Part shown: positions 38,691 through 51,316 of the stretch, in pieces
How the letters are laid out: each line of letters begins with the position of its first letter
How positions within the stretch are numbered: the stretch's first letter is position 1
NCBI RefSeq assembly: GCF_014905175.1
Contig: NC_057788.1
Coordinates: forward strand, 9,982,001 to 10,046,000
Length of the DNA: 64,000 bases
Origin: Aphidius gifuensis
Taxonomy: Eukaryota; Arthropoda; Insecta; Hymenoptera; Braconidae
Reading direction: 5' to 3'
The notes under the pieces: generated by a model
Seen by the model: the letters and a program-made list of their open reading frames with translations, nothing else
The model's database searches: none
Told to the model about the DNA's origin: nothing
Translations under genes and position numbers: made by a program

Positions 38691-41551
38691 TTTTTTATAT
38701 TAATTTTAAATAATAGAAATCCTTTTATTTATTTACAATTTGAATCAATTTTTATTCAAATAATTGGTATGTATTCAATGTACTGACTCAATGTGATATT
38801 GCACTTGTACTTGTTTGTCCTTTTTTGCTCACAAATAAAGGTACAAAAAAAAAAAAAAAAAATCAAAATATACATCAGATAGAAATGAATAAAAAAAAAT
38901 TAAAATAAAAAAATAAATAAGAAGATGGAATATATAAGAAAGCAAAAAGAAGATATAAAAAAAAAAAAGAGAAAAAAAAAAACCAAGAAGATGAAAAAAA
39001 ATATAAAAAAATATATTGAGAGAATATATATGTATTGAATGCAAGTTTTAGTATAGTGGTCGGTATTTTTTCCTGGCCAGGGGTGTCGTCGTTCCATCGT
39101 TAATTGGTATTTATTATAATTGGGAGTCGTACTTATCCGTTTGCTGGTAAAATAGAGGTAACACTGACTGGATGGATGATCGCGTGGTATAGCCACTGCT
39201 AAAATAAAATACATATATAAATTTATAAATAAAAATTTATACATCACATATATAGACACAAGTACCAAAATGACCTTCAGTCAGGTTTTAATGATAATTT
39301 TCAATATAACAAGGGCGCGAATGGTCCATTAACATGGTAAATACCTTTTTTTTTTTTCATTTTTTTATACAACTCCTTTTATTATTATTAATAATAACAA
39401 TAATAATAACATTATATTATTTTTATTCTAAAAAAAAAGGTTGAGATATTTTTAATATAAAATATAGTCTTGGTGTTTTTTTTTTTTTATGTCAATATGA
39501 TGAAGAATAAAAATTTTTTAAAAATAAATTCTCGTCTATTATTTTGTAAATATATATAGAAGATTCCATCATCGCTGGTCAAAGATATTACATATATATA
39601 GAATATAGGTATATAGAAAATAAGGTAAAGCATCCCTTTGTTGTTTCGGTTTTTAAATAAAACTAAACACGCGCCACATAAATTGTCTCCCTGTCTGGGT
39701 TAGACCAAGTGAAAGCTGGATTTGTTACAGTTTACACCAAGTTTAAAAGGACTTATTATTCCATTGCCTATTGGTCCAATGTTATAACCATCATATAGTC
39801 TTATCGTTTTTTTTAAATGATTACGAGGAAAACTTTTTTTTTTTTTCTTTGAAAAAATAAATCAATATATTTATATACATATCGATATATTTTTTCTTTT
39901 TTTGTCTCGAAATATAATCTTTATATTCTTTTTTTCTTGGATTTTTTTTTTTTTTTTTCATCTTTGATCTGATGTGTATATGCATGTGTGTGTGTTGTGC
40001 CTCATTATCTTCCTCTTATTGTCCTTTCAGTCTTTATCCGCCGGCAAAGTTGGTTGTCATCCTTGTGCTTCTTCACAAACACTGGACCAATGAAATCAAC
40101 AGCAAGTCAGATGCACTTCAACGTAATTGGGTTATATTTAGGCACATTTTATTCTCACGACTTCAAATAATATATATATTTTTATTCATTATTATTATTG
40201 CCTTTTTTTTTTTTTATTAATTTTTATTATTTTCGGCAATGTTGTCATACAACATTTTTTATCCAAACATAAATTATGAAATTTTTTTTTTTCAATTTAT
40301 GAGTCACTTATATCAAACAGATAGTTACTCAACTTTTTAAAAAAAATATTTTAAATAATTTATATTTGTAAATTAATTATATTTTTATTTCGAATATTAA
40401 TTAAGATCTTTTTTTATTATTTTTAGGTTTTATTATTCATAAATATATATATAAAATTTGCTTCTGTGAATTTTAATTATTAATGTCATTATTATTATTA
40501 ATTATTTATATATATTTATTTTTTAAATATTGTCGTTGTGTCAAACAACATCTCAGCGGTGGTCATCGCCATAATACAATTATAATAAACTCAACGCGCT
40601 TTTAATTCTCAACATGTTTTCCTTATCCATCGATATCGATTCATATGAACTACCGGACGTATCAACCTACAACAACCGTACCAATATATAAATACAAAAA
40701 AACACACCGACAAACTATATAACAGGTGTCTCTGATATGGTATGTTATTTTTATTATTTTTATAAATATTTTTTATCCGCATATCTGTATATAGTTTAAA
40801 CATACTGGTATGTACCACACGCACTTGTACCTGCCATAACAAGTATCAATACATAATAACCATTTTTTCATTTTATTTCATTGAAAATTGAATAAAAAAT
40901 ATTTGCATTTATTAAAATGAATTATTGATTAATTATTAATAATTTTTTTTTTATATTTATGTCATAAATACATATTTTAATTGATAATAATATTTTCAAG
41001 AATTTATATCATTATGAATATATTTTATTAAATTTATTCATGTTTTAAAATATGACGGTTACGCGAAAGGCGGTGTTATTTGAATTTTTAAAAATTCGAA
41101 AATAGACAACAAGAGCAACATGGATGTAAATCAGGTGTTTATACCTGATGACGTAAAAAAGAGACTTAAAAAAAAAAAAAAATAATACAAAAAAAGACCT
41201 CATTTTTTTTGCGCCAATTCTTTGTTTAAATTTTTTTTATTTATTACGAGTGGTGCGTATTTTTATTTTTGTCATGAGAAAAAGAAACAAGGGTTATATA
41301 AAAATATTGAATATAAAAAATAATTTAAATAAATATATGAAAAAAAAAAAATTGTATATAAAAAGATGACCACCGGGATTTATTAATAAATAACCAGTGA
41401 GAGTAGGCGATTGAGAATCGAGTTTGGCATACCGTCCTAATATGCGTTGAGCTTAAGAGAGGTACCCTCATGTCATCCTCATATTATATATTTATATAAA
41501 AGAATATATATAAAATTTATATATAACTATACACGAGTGAAGTGCGGCATT

Positions 41552-41782
41552 CTATTTCTCAGTTATGTATATACATTGGTATCTTGTTTGACAGAATTTC
41601 TGACCTTCGGAGGGTCTCATCCACCTCTTTCCCTTCCTCCCACAACCCTCAGGGTCTTTCGTCATCATGCCTTTGTCGTTGAGGAAAGCCGACTGCTTCC
41701 TGACCACTCGTATATTATATCGCAATGCAAGCGCGGAATGCGCGCAAGGACCGCTTGACTCACGGTTTGCTTCTGATCGCAT
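41552..41782 (-). CDS. Coding-like GC island, 76-codon frame (uncertain)
   Basis: The frame starts at ATG and reads MRSEANRESSGPCAHSALAL, then a basic stretch with KDPEGCGRKGKRW. G+C is much higher than in the surroundings. Frames on the plus strand (CLTEFLTFGGSHPP...; MPLSLRKADCFLTTR) are open across the same DNA, so the strand is unresolved and it may be an untranslated or regulatory island. No family recognised. Confidence 0.2.
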   Translation of the reverse strand: MRSEANRESSGPCAHSALALRYNIRVVRKQSAFLNDKGMMTKDPEGCGRKGKRWMRPSEGQKFCQTRYQCIYITEK

Positions 41783-42554
41783 TGTGTATTTTTTTTTTTT
41801 TTTTTCTCTTCAAAATTTTTATTCATCATTTATTATAATTTTTTTTTTTTTATCTTTATTCAACATTGAAAATATTATTATAATCATTTCAACTTGACAT
41901 AGTCGTAATTTAAAAAAAAAAAAAATATGAATTTATCATCAAAAATTTTAATGTTTCTTGAAAAAAAATAATAAAAAATTTTTTTATCGTTTTTATATTT
42001 TTTTGCGTTTTTTTTTTTTATTTATTTCATTTTTTTTTTTTTTGAGAACTGGGAGGGATTGGATTTTCTTGTAAGATTGTCATCATTACCATTAAGAAGG
42101 TTACTTAATTTATGATTGTATGCATCCATAAACATATTGAGCTGTTTATTTAGTTATTTATATTTTTTTTATTTGTTTTTATTTATTTATTCATTTACTT
42201 GGTTATTTATATTTTCTTATTTTTTCATATGTATTTTATTGTATATAGTATTTTTAAAAAGAAGTTAAAATTTACCGCAGTGTTGTGTCACTGTGTTTAA
42301 CATGCAACAAGACTTCAGGTAGGATCAGAGAATAAATGATAGCATTGAGTGCGGACGAGTGGTGGGCAGGTAATAATTTTAAGGTGAGGGTGCGTTAAAA
42401 GGAATCGAGTGTCTTTTTGCATGAATACAAAAAAAAAAATATATATATATCCACGGGAAACGACAAGGAAATGTCTCAACATATTGTGAAGATTCACCAT
42501 GTTGTTACTAAAGTTTCATGATATCGCGATTTGGTCCTCACCAAGCCGACTGCG

Positions 42555-42575
42555 CTTCTTCTTCTTCTTCTTCTT
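42555..42575. repeat. (CTT)n microsatellite
   Basis: About seven CTT triplets; in the plus frame they would encode serine, just upstream of the candidate exon at 42638. Confidence 0.85.
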
Positions 42576-42637
42576 ATTTATTTATATTTTCTCAATATAA
42601 TAATGTATATTGGTGGTATATACAAAAGATAAACATA

Positions 42638-42799
42638 TACATTTATTTGCAAGAAATTGGCAAAGAAAAACGATCGATGAATATAAATCTTTCAGTAGTT
42701 TTACGAATCGAGGGCAAACGATCGAAAATACGCGATTCGTTACAGATGAAATGTTTAAAGCACCCGGCACCATACTACTACGACCAAGATGAAAACAGG
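42638..42799 (+). CDS. Candidate internal exon with consensus donor
   Basis: The frame runs through EIGKEKRSMNINLSVVLRIE and ends PAPYYYDQDENR at AAAACAG|GTGAGA, a consensus 5' splice site at about 42799. An acceptor TTTATTTGCAAG precedes it. The frame is also open back to an ATG at 42518 through a (TTC)n stretch. A minus-strand frame is open over the same DNA, so this stays tentative. The protein is not recognised. Confidence 0.25.
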
Positions 42800-43548
42800 T
42801 GAGAAAGCACCGATCGAATTTAACATGTCGTTCAGCATTGCTTCCTGACATTATACATTAAATATACATGAATTTTTATAATAAAATTTTTTTTTATTTT
42901 TACAAATGTTTATTTATCATTATTATATTTTTTTTTATTTAATTTAATTTCATTTTATTTAAATTTTATTTTAATATATATACCTTGTTAAATAATCAAA
43001 CTGACACAAGTGCATATTGAACAATCGACTGGCCAGCAAATTCAATGATCTATAGTCTCAATGTTCACGTTTATATAAAATAATAATGTAAACGCATACA
43101 AGGCAATAAATATATACAAAAAAATTCAACGAATTTTTATTTTTAGTGTTGAGACACTCGTACAAAATACAGTAGGTTTTTTTATTAGTACAAACTGAAC
43201 TAGTCCTGCATGTATTTTTTTTTGTCAAATCCATTTTTTTTTTTTTTGTATTTTTGTAAAGATTTTTTTTATATTGTATATAGTAGTTCAGGGCTTTGGA
43301 TGGCAATCAATAACTTTGAAACACCACCGACGTTTGGAAAACAAATTCAGCAAGTTGCTTGATTGGAAAAACCGTCGGGTTACTGTAGTGACTAGCGTTT
43401 GAATGCACGTCGAGTTTGTGATATGCCACGCTGCTAAATTTTTCAACTTTTTTTATTTATTTATTTATATATATATTTTTTTTTTCATTTTCTTTATTTT
43501 TATTTTACTGTATATTCAGCTACGCGAAACGTCCGGATTCACACACCC

Positions 43549-43571
43549 CATCTATCTATCTAGCTATCTAT
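43549..43571. repeat. (ATCT)n microsatellite
   Basis: Tetranucleotide repeat with one interruption (AGCT). Confidence 0.8.
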
Positions 43572-45198
43572 ATGTATATATAAAATTTTTTTGTTATTTT
43601 TGTTATTTTTTTTTTTTTGTCTCTAACCGTTCCACCAGTGACTCCAAAAATCCAGGCACGATTGCTCGACGCTTCGAGTGAGACAAACGGAAATTTAGAT
43701 GTATATATGAAATAAATAAAAATAAAAAAAAAAAAATTGCAATATAAAAAAATAAAAAATTCTAGGTAAAACGTGAAATACAAATTACACACATGTGACA
43801 TACTGAATAAAATGAAAATAAAAAAGACAAATTTAGAATGTTCTATTTCAAAGTGGCTAAAAAAAAAAAAGCTTATATGTATGTAAAAAAGAGAATATAT
43901 ATAATTTTATTTTTTGTTTTAGAAATAAATAAACATTGTTGAAAAATAATTAAAATAATTCTATGGATGAATAAAAATTTTATTGATGAATCACATGTGT
44001 GACAAACTCATTAAATATAATGCATCGAACAATCTTATTTTAATGGATATTAAAGGTATATTGTCAGCTTGGTTCACACGTATAATTGTGTAATAAGGTG
44101 TCAAATTTAAGCTATTTTATTTGCCATTTATATACACACTAGAATTTTTTATTGATAGTTTATCGTCAAAGTACCAATATCAAATATACAACGACAATTT
44201 TTTTAAATTTAATTTTATATACAATAAATATTTTCATTATTTATTCATTTAATTTTATGAGCTTTAAACAAGACACTGTGTATATCACAATGACCAGACG
44301 ATAAATTTAAAAATATATATATGTATTTAATTTATATTAACAAAAAATTATTAAATTTAATAAAAAATTTGTTTTTTTTTTTTTTTTGAAATTTTTTTAT
44401 TTTTAAATTAACGACTATTTTGTTTTTTTAAAAAATAAAATTAATAAATAACATGAAGAAACATAAACTTAATGTTTATAATAATAATAAAAATAATAAT
44501 AAAAAGATAAAAAATATCATAAAAATAAAAATTTATATATTTATAAGATAAGATTTTTTTTTTTTAATTTATTTTTTATGTATCTACATATGGAAACGTA
44601 TTTCAAAGTCAACTACTATCAGTGATGGTTATAACCCAAGATTTTATAAAAAAGTATATTGAGACCACTCCTCCCCCTTAGCCACCCAACCACCCCCTCT
44701 ATCAAGCAGTAGTACACACGACTAGAGATTGTGCCAATCCAACTACCCAAGAATTTTTCTTTTATATATTATTATATATATTTTTTTTTTCTTTCTCTTT
44801 TTTTTTCTTCCATTGCAAAATATTTTCTTGAATTGAATTTCCGATTACATTATCGACATATGCACATGTATATACTATAATATAAATAAAAGTTTTTCTT
44901 AAAAATATTTTTTTACTTTCTACCCTTGTCCAATAATCTATTTGTATTTTTTTTTTTTTCATACATGATTTTTTTTCGTAATTTAATTTATATATTTTTA
45001 CAATTTTTTATTTACAACAATGATTTTTAAATATTGCATAAATTTATATGTATCTTGAAGCAATCTGAGACTCTATCAATCGATAGGAAAAATAGAAAAA
45101 AAATATATAAGTGCACGTAGAAAAGATATAACAATATCTTTGGCACACCCATTGTCATTACTCTTTTTAAAGATATAATATTACGATTTGATTCTTAA

Positions 45199-45708
45199 GG
45201 AGGTAATGCACAAATTCATTGCGGGTGTTGCGGGGCGCTTCTGACGTCACAGACAAAACTGAAATCTGGCTACACTGTAAAAAAATAAAGTGAAAAGCGC
45301 CTGCGCCCCGTATACAATATATGGGACTGCGGGTATGTGTGTGTGTGTTTGAACATGCCATACGTTGCCACATCTAATTTTTGTAAAGTTTATAATTAAT
45401 TACTCATTAATTGACCGATCAACATATGAAAATTTTTCGCGCAATTAATAAAACTCGGTTTCTAGTATATGTGTGATTTTTTTCAAGACTTTTTCATCAT
45501 TTTTTCTATCCGAAAAAAATGGTTGAAATCTCCATAAGAGCCAATGTTAAATAATATTTTCAATAATTAATTACAAAAAATTCAACCGATCAACATAAGA
45601 AAATAATTATACCGTTGTATTCATTATGAAAAGATCTAACTGTGTACAAAATTTCAGAACATTCTCATTATATATTTAAAAAAAAAAAGTGATAGCTGCA
45701 TAACCTTT
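45199..45708. mobile_element. Family B MITE, copy B4 (TTAA target)
   Basis: A 510-bp copy flanked by TTAA at 45195-45198 and 45709-45712. The left end is GGAGGTAATGCA and the right end TGCATAACCTTT, slightly worn. The TGACGTCA site and the internal (GT)n are present. All four copies in the window have the same orientation. Confidence 0.9.
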
Positions 45709-45712
45709 TTAA

Positions 45713-48700
45713 ACTATCTCTTTATACACAGACATTAATGATGAACATTGTCAACTTATTATCAATTGTATTTAATTTATAAAAATCAATGAAAAATTGT
45801 TAATAAAAAAATATATTAATTAATATTTAAGACATTGATTGCGCGTGATATTTGATTAAATTGAATTTATATATTTAGCTTTAAAAAAAATTGTAACAAA
45901 TGTCGATATTATCGAGAAACACATTGAAGTATTTCATTGGCGGCAAAAAGATGTTTTGAACTAGTAAAATCAACGAGACATACAAGCAATCTCACTAATG
46001 GTACATATCCAAAGCATTGTACCCATTGCGGATCTTTAACACAAGATTCAACCACCACCATCAATGTCTGATTCACTTTATCGATTTACCATGAATATTT
46101 ATTTCGACAACTAACTATTCATTCAGATAACTTGTATTTTCCATCATCAATATAATATTCAATAAATAAATTAATAAAATTTATCTCTCATTAATTTTAA
46201 TTTGAAATTTAATAAAGAAAATTAAACTTCTTTTTTTTATAATATATTTTCAACAGATAATTTTATTTCAAATAATATATTAAAATGTTAAAATGGATAA
46301 GAAGAAAATTAAGACATAAAAAGAAGTAAAAAAAAAAAATATAATAAGAGTAAAATGAAATTGCTTTAAATCCAATAAAATTTATCATCAGCGACAAATT
46401 TTCCACTTGAAAATTAATTGAATTCAAATGTCACTGAAATTAAGATAAAGAATAAAAATAAGATAAATTATATATAATTTTTTTCAACAATTTTATTGTA
46501 TAAAGTTTTAATTATTAAAAAATTTATTTCAGCTAAAATAATAATTTATTTTTTATATTTTTTAATAAATTATTTATCAATTTTTTAAATAAATGAATAT
46601 TTATATGAAAATAAAAAACGAATATCAGATTAATTCGGTACTCCCTTGATGATTATAATATAGTATAAAATTTTCATTTGAAAATTAATTTACAAACATT
46701 TCAATTTCACTAACATAAAAGGATGTAAATTACATTTTTGGTTGAACGCGTTTATACTGAAAGCGTGGGGGGATAACAACTGAATGAATACAAAATTTTT
46801 TTTTTTTCACTGATGAGAAGCAGACTAAAATTTGTCGACAAGTGTTCAGTAAGCGTTGTTGATGAGATGATGATAATAATAATAGAAAAAATAATAAATA
46901 AACGTGTTTGAAAATAATCGTTTTATTAACCAAATAAAAATCGATGATAATTGTCTCTTCCCATTGTCGTAAATTGTTCAATGATTTAACTCCCCAGACA
47001 ATTAAATATACCACCTTTCATTATAAATTTTTTTCCTATTAATTTTTTAAATATTGACACAGATGTGTCAATCCAAAAAAAAAAAAAATTATAATAAATG
47101 AAAATAGATGAAAAAGAAAATATGTTTTCAATAAATCAATTCGCAAAAAATTATTAAATAATTTAGACATTTAATTTTTGAAATTTTATGATGTTAATAA
47201 TAGAGGGAGAATTGATTTACGATTTAATTTATAGAATTGGAAAATTTTTGATTGAATATCGGTGTATTGTATTATTTTGAATTTATGGATTTTTCCTATG
47301 ACGTTAACGTTTCCTGAGCGGAGACAGCAAACAGACAAATACAAATAACATTTTGTACATATATATACATAAACATATTCATAAATATATATAGTTATAT
47401 TTAAGTTGAATGATGGTAGTTTACTGTACATACCAATCAATATTACAGACAATAAAAGTCGAAAGGGAGAGTCGATATAGATCTACGACGTGCACGCGTC
47501 ATTTTTTTTTTTTTCTCTCTTTCTTTCACTCTCTTTATCATTATTCGACCATTCGAAAATTACAAACGAATATTCATGGATTGTGTGTATTTATTAGCCT
47601 TTGTTTTACATATTGTTTTATCCAATTTTACATGACAACTAAAAAAATAAAAAATAAATGATGCACACAAATGTTAATTATATTTTCATTAAAATTAAAT
47701 GAATTTAACTTTTAAAAAAATATCAAACAAACTATAGTAAATTAATTAAAATTTAATTAAAAAACAAAAAAATATTTCTGTTATTTAATTTGTAATAAAA
47801 TTATTATGTTTATATAAAATAAACAACAAGTGTAAATCAAATTTTTTCATTTTTTTTTTTTTTTCTTGTTATTTGATGAGTACTTATTGAAGATTAATCT
47901 TTCCATAAACTGTTTGTCTGCGAGTTATGAATGCGTGTAGATATATGGTTATATAAATAATATGTATATTTAAATGTATTTTTATATATACAGGGTGAAA
48001 AGAGGGCGCGAGCACGTGCCAAGTACCGCCCCTGTTATGACAGCACAGACGAGTTGACTGGGCATGCTCGTTTCCGCGTGTTTTTCATATCAAAATCCAA
48101 GCCCCATAAGATTTATCACATTGACGCGTGCCATCTCAACAGGGGCAATACGTAATTGTTGTTATTTCTACTCTTCTTATCGGCCCATTAGTCAACTTTA
48201 TAATAATTCATATTTCCATTTAATAATAATGAAAATATTAATTGTATTTTTTCAAATAACATCAATAATTATTTTTATAATTTAAAAAAAAATTGGATAA
48301 ATATTTAATAAAAAATATATAAAAAAAGAATAAATAAATAAAAAAAAAGATTATAAATTAACAGTTAATATACGAATAATAAATAGTGAATATAAATTTT
48401 GAATATAATACATATTAAATTGTTTTTTTTTTTTTTTTATTGTATTTTTTCATGTTTTTATTATAAATACAAAACACGTGTATATTTAAAATAAAATATC
48501 CCCAAAATATCAAAGTTCAAATAATTGAATATTTTAGTTATTTTAAAAATTTTATTTTTATTTATTCATTTTGTCTATACATATTTATTTTTAGAAATTT
48601 ATACAATGATAATATTTTATTGATAAATAATGTTAATTAAAAATGACAAGACAATGATAATATTAAAATAAAAGAATAATTTATTTGTCAATTATTCGAA

Positions 48701-50003
48701 ATATATTATTTACAATATTTCGTCTAGAAAAATTTAGAAAAAATATATAAAAATATTCAACAGCTGGTATCACACTAATATTTTTCTAAAAAAGAATTTT
48801 TTTTTTTTCTTTTTTTGGGGACACTTATAACACGTATAGACTATATAGACTTTCATGTACTCCCCCAATCAATTGACATCTGCTCTTAGTGTGTTAAATA
48901 AATTTCTTCTTCATTTTTATTTTTTTGCTTTTATACAAAATTTATATTGTATTTTTAAAAATATCATAAATTAATTTTACGAGTCGTTAAAATAAATCAA
49001 TATTATATTGTTGATTTTTTGATAAAAACGGAGGGTGTTGATGGCTCTCACTGGTGCCCCTATACTCTGTGTTAAAAATATATATAAATTTTTTTTTTTT
49101 TTCATATGGATATTCGATGTGCATGATTGTCATAATAAGCAATACACAGTCTAATTATTATATTGTTTTAATAAATATGCGGGTGGGGTGCTCGTTGAAT
49201 TCATAATGTTTTATAAACACGCAATATTCATTGAAATTTTAACTACTTTATATAATAAACGTGTGAGCATTTTGAAAAATAAATGTTTTATGGAAATAAG
49301 ATGATTTTTCAGACAGCTGTAAAGCGTACAAAATATTATTTGATATTGGTATTCGAAATGAACATTATCCTGTCAATACAATAAATATCGGAATTTTAAG
49401 ATACAACTCGAGTCATCTTGACCAATTATTTTAAAGTAGTATTATCTAAACGGAATTCATCAAGATCTAACATGTGGGCAGTTACCATTTTTTTTTTTGA
49501 GCATCCCATCTAAGTTTTTTACAATTTTTATTAACAATTTTATCACCTATTGGTCAATATGAACTACTCAGCTGCAATTGATTTCTATCAAGGTGTGCTC
49601 CTGAGCCTGGATCAAATGTGAAAAGAAATGCTAGAAGTTCTAAAGAATGTTTCTTGATGTGACGGCTGTCGGAGAATTTGTCAAGTCGTTGACGAGTTTG
49701 TCAATGAAATTATCTGTCTAATATTCGTCTATGAACATGATGGTAATTTTGATATTTCTTTGACCTTGATGATTTAACGTCTATTCTAAAACACTCTCGT
49801 AGCTTGAAATTATTTTAAATTATATAATTGTAATAAAAAATATAAACTTATTTTATTATTTAATTTTTTATTACCTATAATTGTCTGGATATTGAAAAAA
49901 ACATCAATACTACATTATCTATTTACTTTTTTTAAAAATTATGTACGTTATACTGATTGACAAATTTAAAGTAAAAATAAATCATCTGATTTTATAGTTT
50001 TAT
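45713..50003. other. A+T-rich gap, no supported gene
   Basis: Low complexity, with a G+C-richer patch at 47997-48160 (contains GCACGTGCC and two CAGGGGC-like words in opposite orientation). No frame recognised. Confidence 0.55.
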
Positions 50004-50070
50004 AATTTTCCGTCAAATTTTGCAAATTGGAGGAGAACGGAGCGAGCCGGAAAATTGCGGGTAGGTCCTA

Positions 50071-50142
50071 TCCGATATGGTCTACTGGTTAGGATATCTG
50101 GCTTTCACCCAGAAGGTCCGGGTTCGATTCCCGGTATCGGAA
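50071..50142 (+). tRNA. tRNA-Glu (anticodon TTC), intact copy 1
   Basis: The 72-nt sequence folds as a tRNA. The 7-bp acceptor stem TCCGATA/TATCGGA is perfect. The A box lies in TGGTCTACTGGTTAGGAT, the anticodon arm is TCTGG-CTTTCAC-CCAGA with anticodon TTC, and the T arm is CCGGG-TTCGATT-CCCGG (B box GGTTCGATTCC). The discriminator base is A. It matches the eukaryotic nuclear tRNA-Glu form closely. There is no intron. A T-run 4 nt downstream is a Pol III terminator. It sits at the start of a repeat unit of about 0.74 kb, and the next unit begins its own, truncated tRNA at 50808. Confidence 0.93.
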
Positions 50143-50145
50143 TAA

Positions 50146-50151
50146 TTTTTT
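50146..50151 (+). terminator. Pol III oligo-T terminator of tRNA-Glu copy 1
   Basis: A run of six T follows the discriminator base by a few nucleotides, and a second T-run follows directly. The same run is conserved after the other intact tRNA-Glu copies. Confidence 0.6.
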
Positions 50152-50807
50152 GTTTTTATTTATCATATTTCAATGACTTTTTGTCATTTTCATTTTGCTT
50201 GGCAATATTTCTCCGACTCTTCTCCAACTTTTATCAAATTTTTCATAGAAATGATCCATCTTTCGAGAAATAAATAACTCTTTTTCTCCCAACTATCCTT
50301 TTTTTTTTTTGTACACAAGACAAAAAATGCTGTTTCGCTGTATTTCGTTTCTTTTTTCTATGAGTAATTATCCATAGATTTATAGCAATTAAATTAATAT
50401 TCATCAATATTATTCAATTAATATCTACGAACGAGCAATATAGCTCTAAACAATCTTCAATCTTGTTATTGAAGGTGAACGTATACAACATTTGTACTAA
50501 ATATTCAAAATTAATAAATACTTTCTACAATAGTTATTCATTAATGCACAATTTTTTATATTTATTGACTTTATTAATTTAACTAAAAAAAAGAAAAATT
50601 CTTACTTCATAACGGGTAAACAACCTTAATAAAAAAAAATGATTAATCAAACAAAAACAAATAAAACATCATTATTAATCATTGTTTAATGTGAGAACCA
50701 ATCAAATGTCCCGAAGAAAGGTCTCATTCTCCTTATTAAATAATTGCCCGCCAAATTTGGCAACCGAAAAAGAACGGAGTGAGCCGGAAAATTGCGGGTA
50801 GGTCCTA

Positions 50808-50823
50808 TCCGATATGGTCTACT
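50808..50823 (+). pseudogene. Truncated tRNA-Glu copy 2 (first 16 nt only)
   Basis: The conserved leader (TTGCGGGTAGGTCCTA) and the first 16 nt of the tRNA, TCCGATATGGTCTACT, are present. The sequence then switches to LINE ORF1-like DNA. The anticodon, T arm and 3' flank are missing here. The unit resumes at about 51196 with sequence that normally lies about 0.25 kb downstream. Spacing to copy 1 is 737 bp, so this was a second tandem unit. Confidence 0.85.
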
Positions 50824-51195
50824 ATATGTCAAAAAAGACATTGCCAAAAATGATATTATAATTAAAAAAATTGATAACGACTTGACAATCATGTGCAAAA
50901 ACGTTGACACATACAACAAATGTATTGACCAACTCAAAGAAGACAAAACACCTTATTACACATACACTCCCAAAGAACTTAGACCAAAAAATCTAGTTCT
51001 TAAAGGAGTTAGAGGTGACTTCACATCAGACGAAATATTAAATGAAATAACAACAACAACAAATAATCAAGTCAAAATACTAAAAGTTAATAAATTCATC
51101 TACAACAAAAACAGACCAGACAGATATCATCATATTGTACAAATCAGTCATGACCAATCTACAGAGCTATTATTTCCAGACCATATCAAATACAT
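50824..51195 (+). mobile_element. LINE ORF1 (gag-like) central fragment
   Basis: The frame is open across the whole fragment. The protein contains TPYYTYTPKELRPKNLVLKG, then a domain beginning GVRGDFTSDEILNEI and a strand-like VKILKVNKF. This order (Y-T-P-K segment, LxLKG strand, then an E-I-helix) is typical of the PRE_C2HC-type region in ORF1 of jockey-clade non-LTR retrotransposons. No zinc knuckles remain. The fragment begins abruptly after 16 nt of a tRNA-Glu and ends at a CAAAAAAGG junction with tRNA-unit flank, so it is a rearranged, dead piece. Confidence 0.7.
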
Positions 51196-51316
51196 TACAA
51201 AAAAGGCTGTTTCGCTGTATTTCGTTTCTTTTTTCTATGAGTAATTATTCATAGATTTATAACAATTTAATTAATATTCATCAATATTATTCAATTAATA
51301 TCTACGAACGAGCAAT
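51196..51316 (+). repeat. Piece of tRNA-unit flank between two LINE fragments
   Basis: From GCTGTTTCGCTGTATTTCG to ATCTACGAACGAGCAATTTT this matches the 3' flank of tRNA-Glu units at about 50329-50452 (+) and 55405-55525 (-). It separates LINE ORF1 sequence on its left from LINE ORF2 sequence on its right. The middle of the LINE is therefore replaced by unit sequence, with short shared bases at each junction. Confidence 0.8.

Larger units (their letters stand above)
38691..45194. other. A+T-rich stretch with GC islands at 39.1, 40.05, 41.6, 42.7 and 43.6 kb
   Basis: Apart from the two candidate frames listed separately, the islands near 39060-39190 (- frame AVAIPRDHPSSQCYLYFTSK) and 40030-40110 are short and unrecognised. 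A C-rich stretch at about 44665-44700 (CTCCCCC, CCACCC, ACCACCCCC) stands out from the background. The remainder is low complexity. Confidence 0.5.
50004..50807 (+). repeat. Left arm: tRNA-Glu repeat unit (plus orientation)
   Basis: The unit holds the GC-rich leader GAGCCGGAAAATTGCGGG, the tRNA-Glu, and about 0.66 kb of A+T-rich flank that ends where the next leader begins. It is homologous in inverted orientation to 55020-55845. The outer edge (AATTTTCCGTCAAATTTT at 50004) matches the opposite outer edge near 55845. Confidence 0.85.

Noticed and set aside
50055..50273. 72-codon frame MRVGPIRYGLLVRISGFHPE...
   Set aside because: It is the translation of the tRNA-Glu gene and its flanks.
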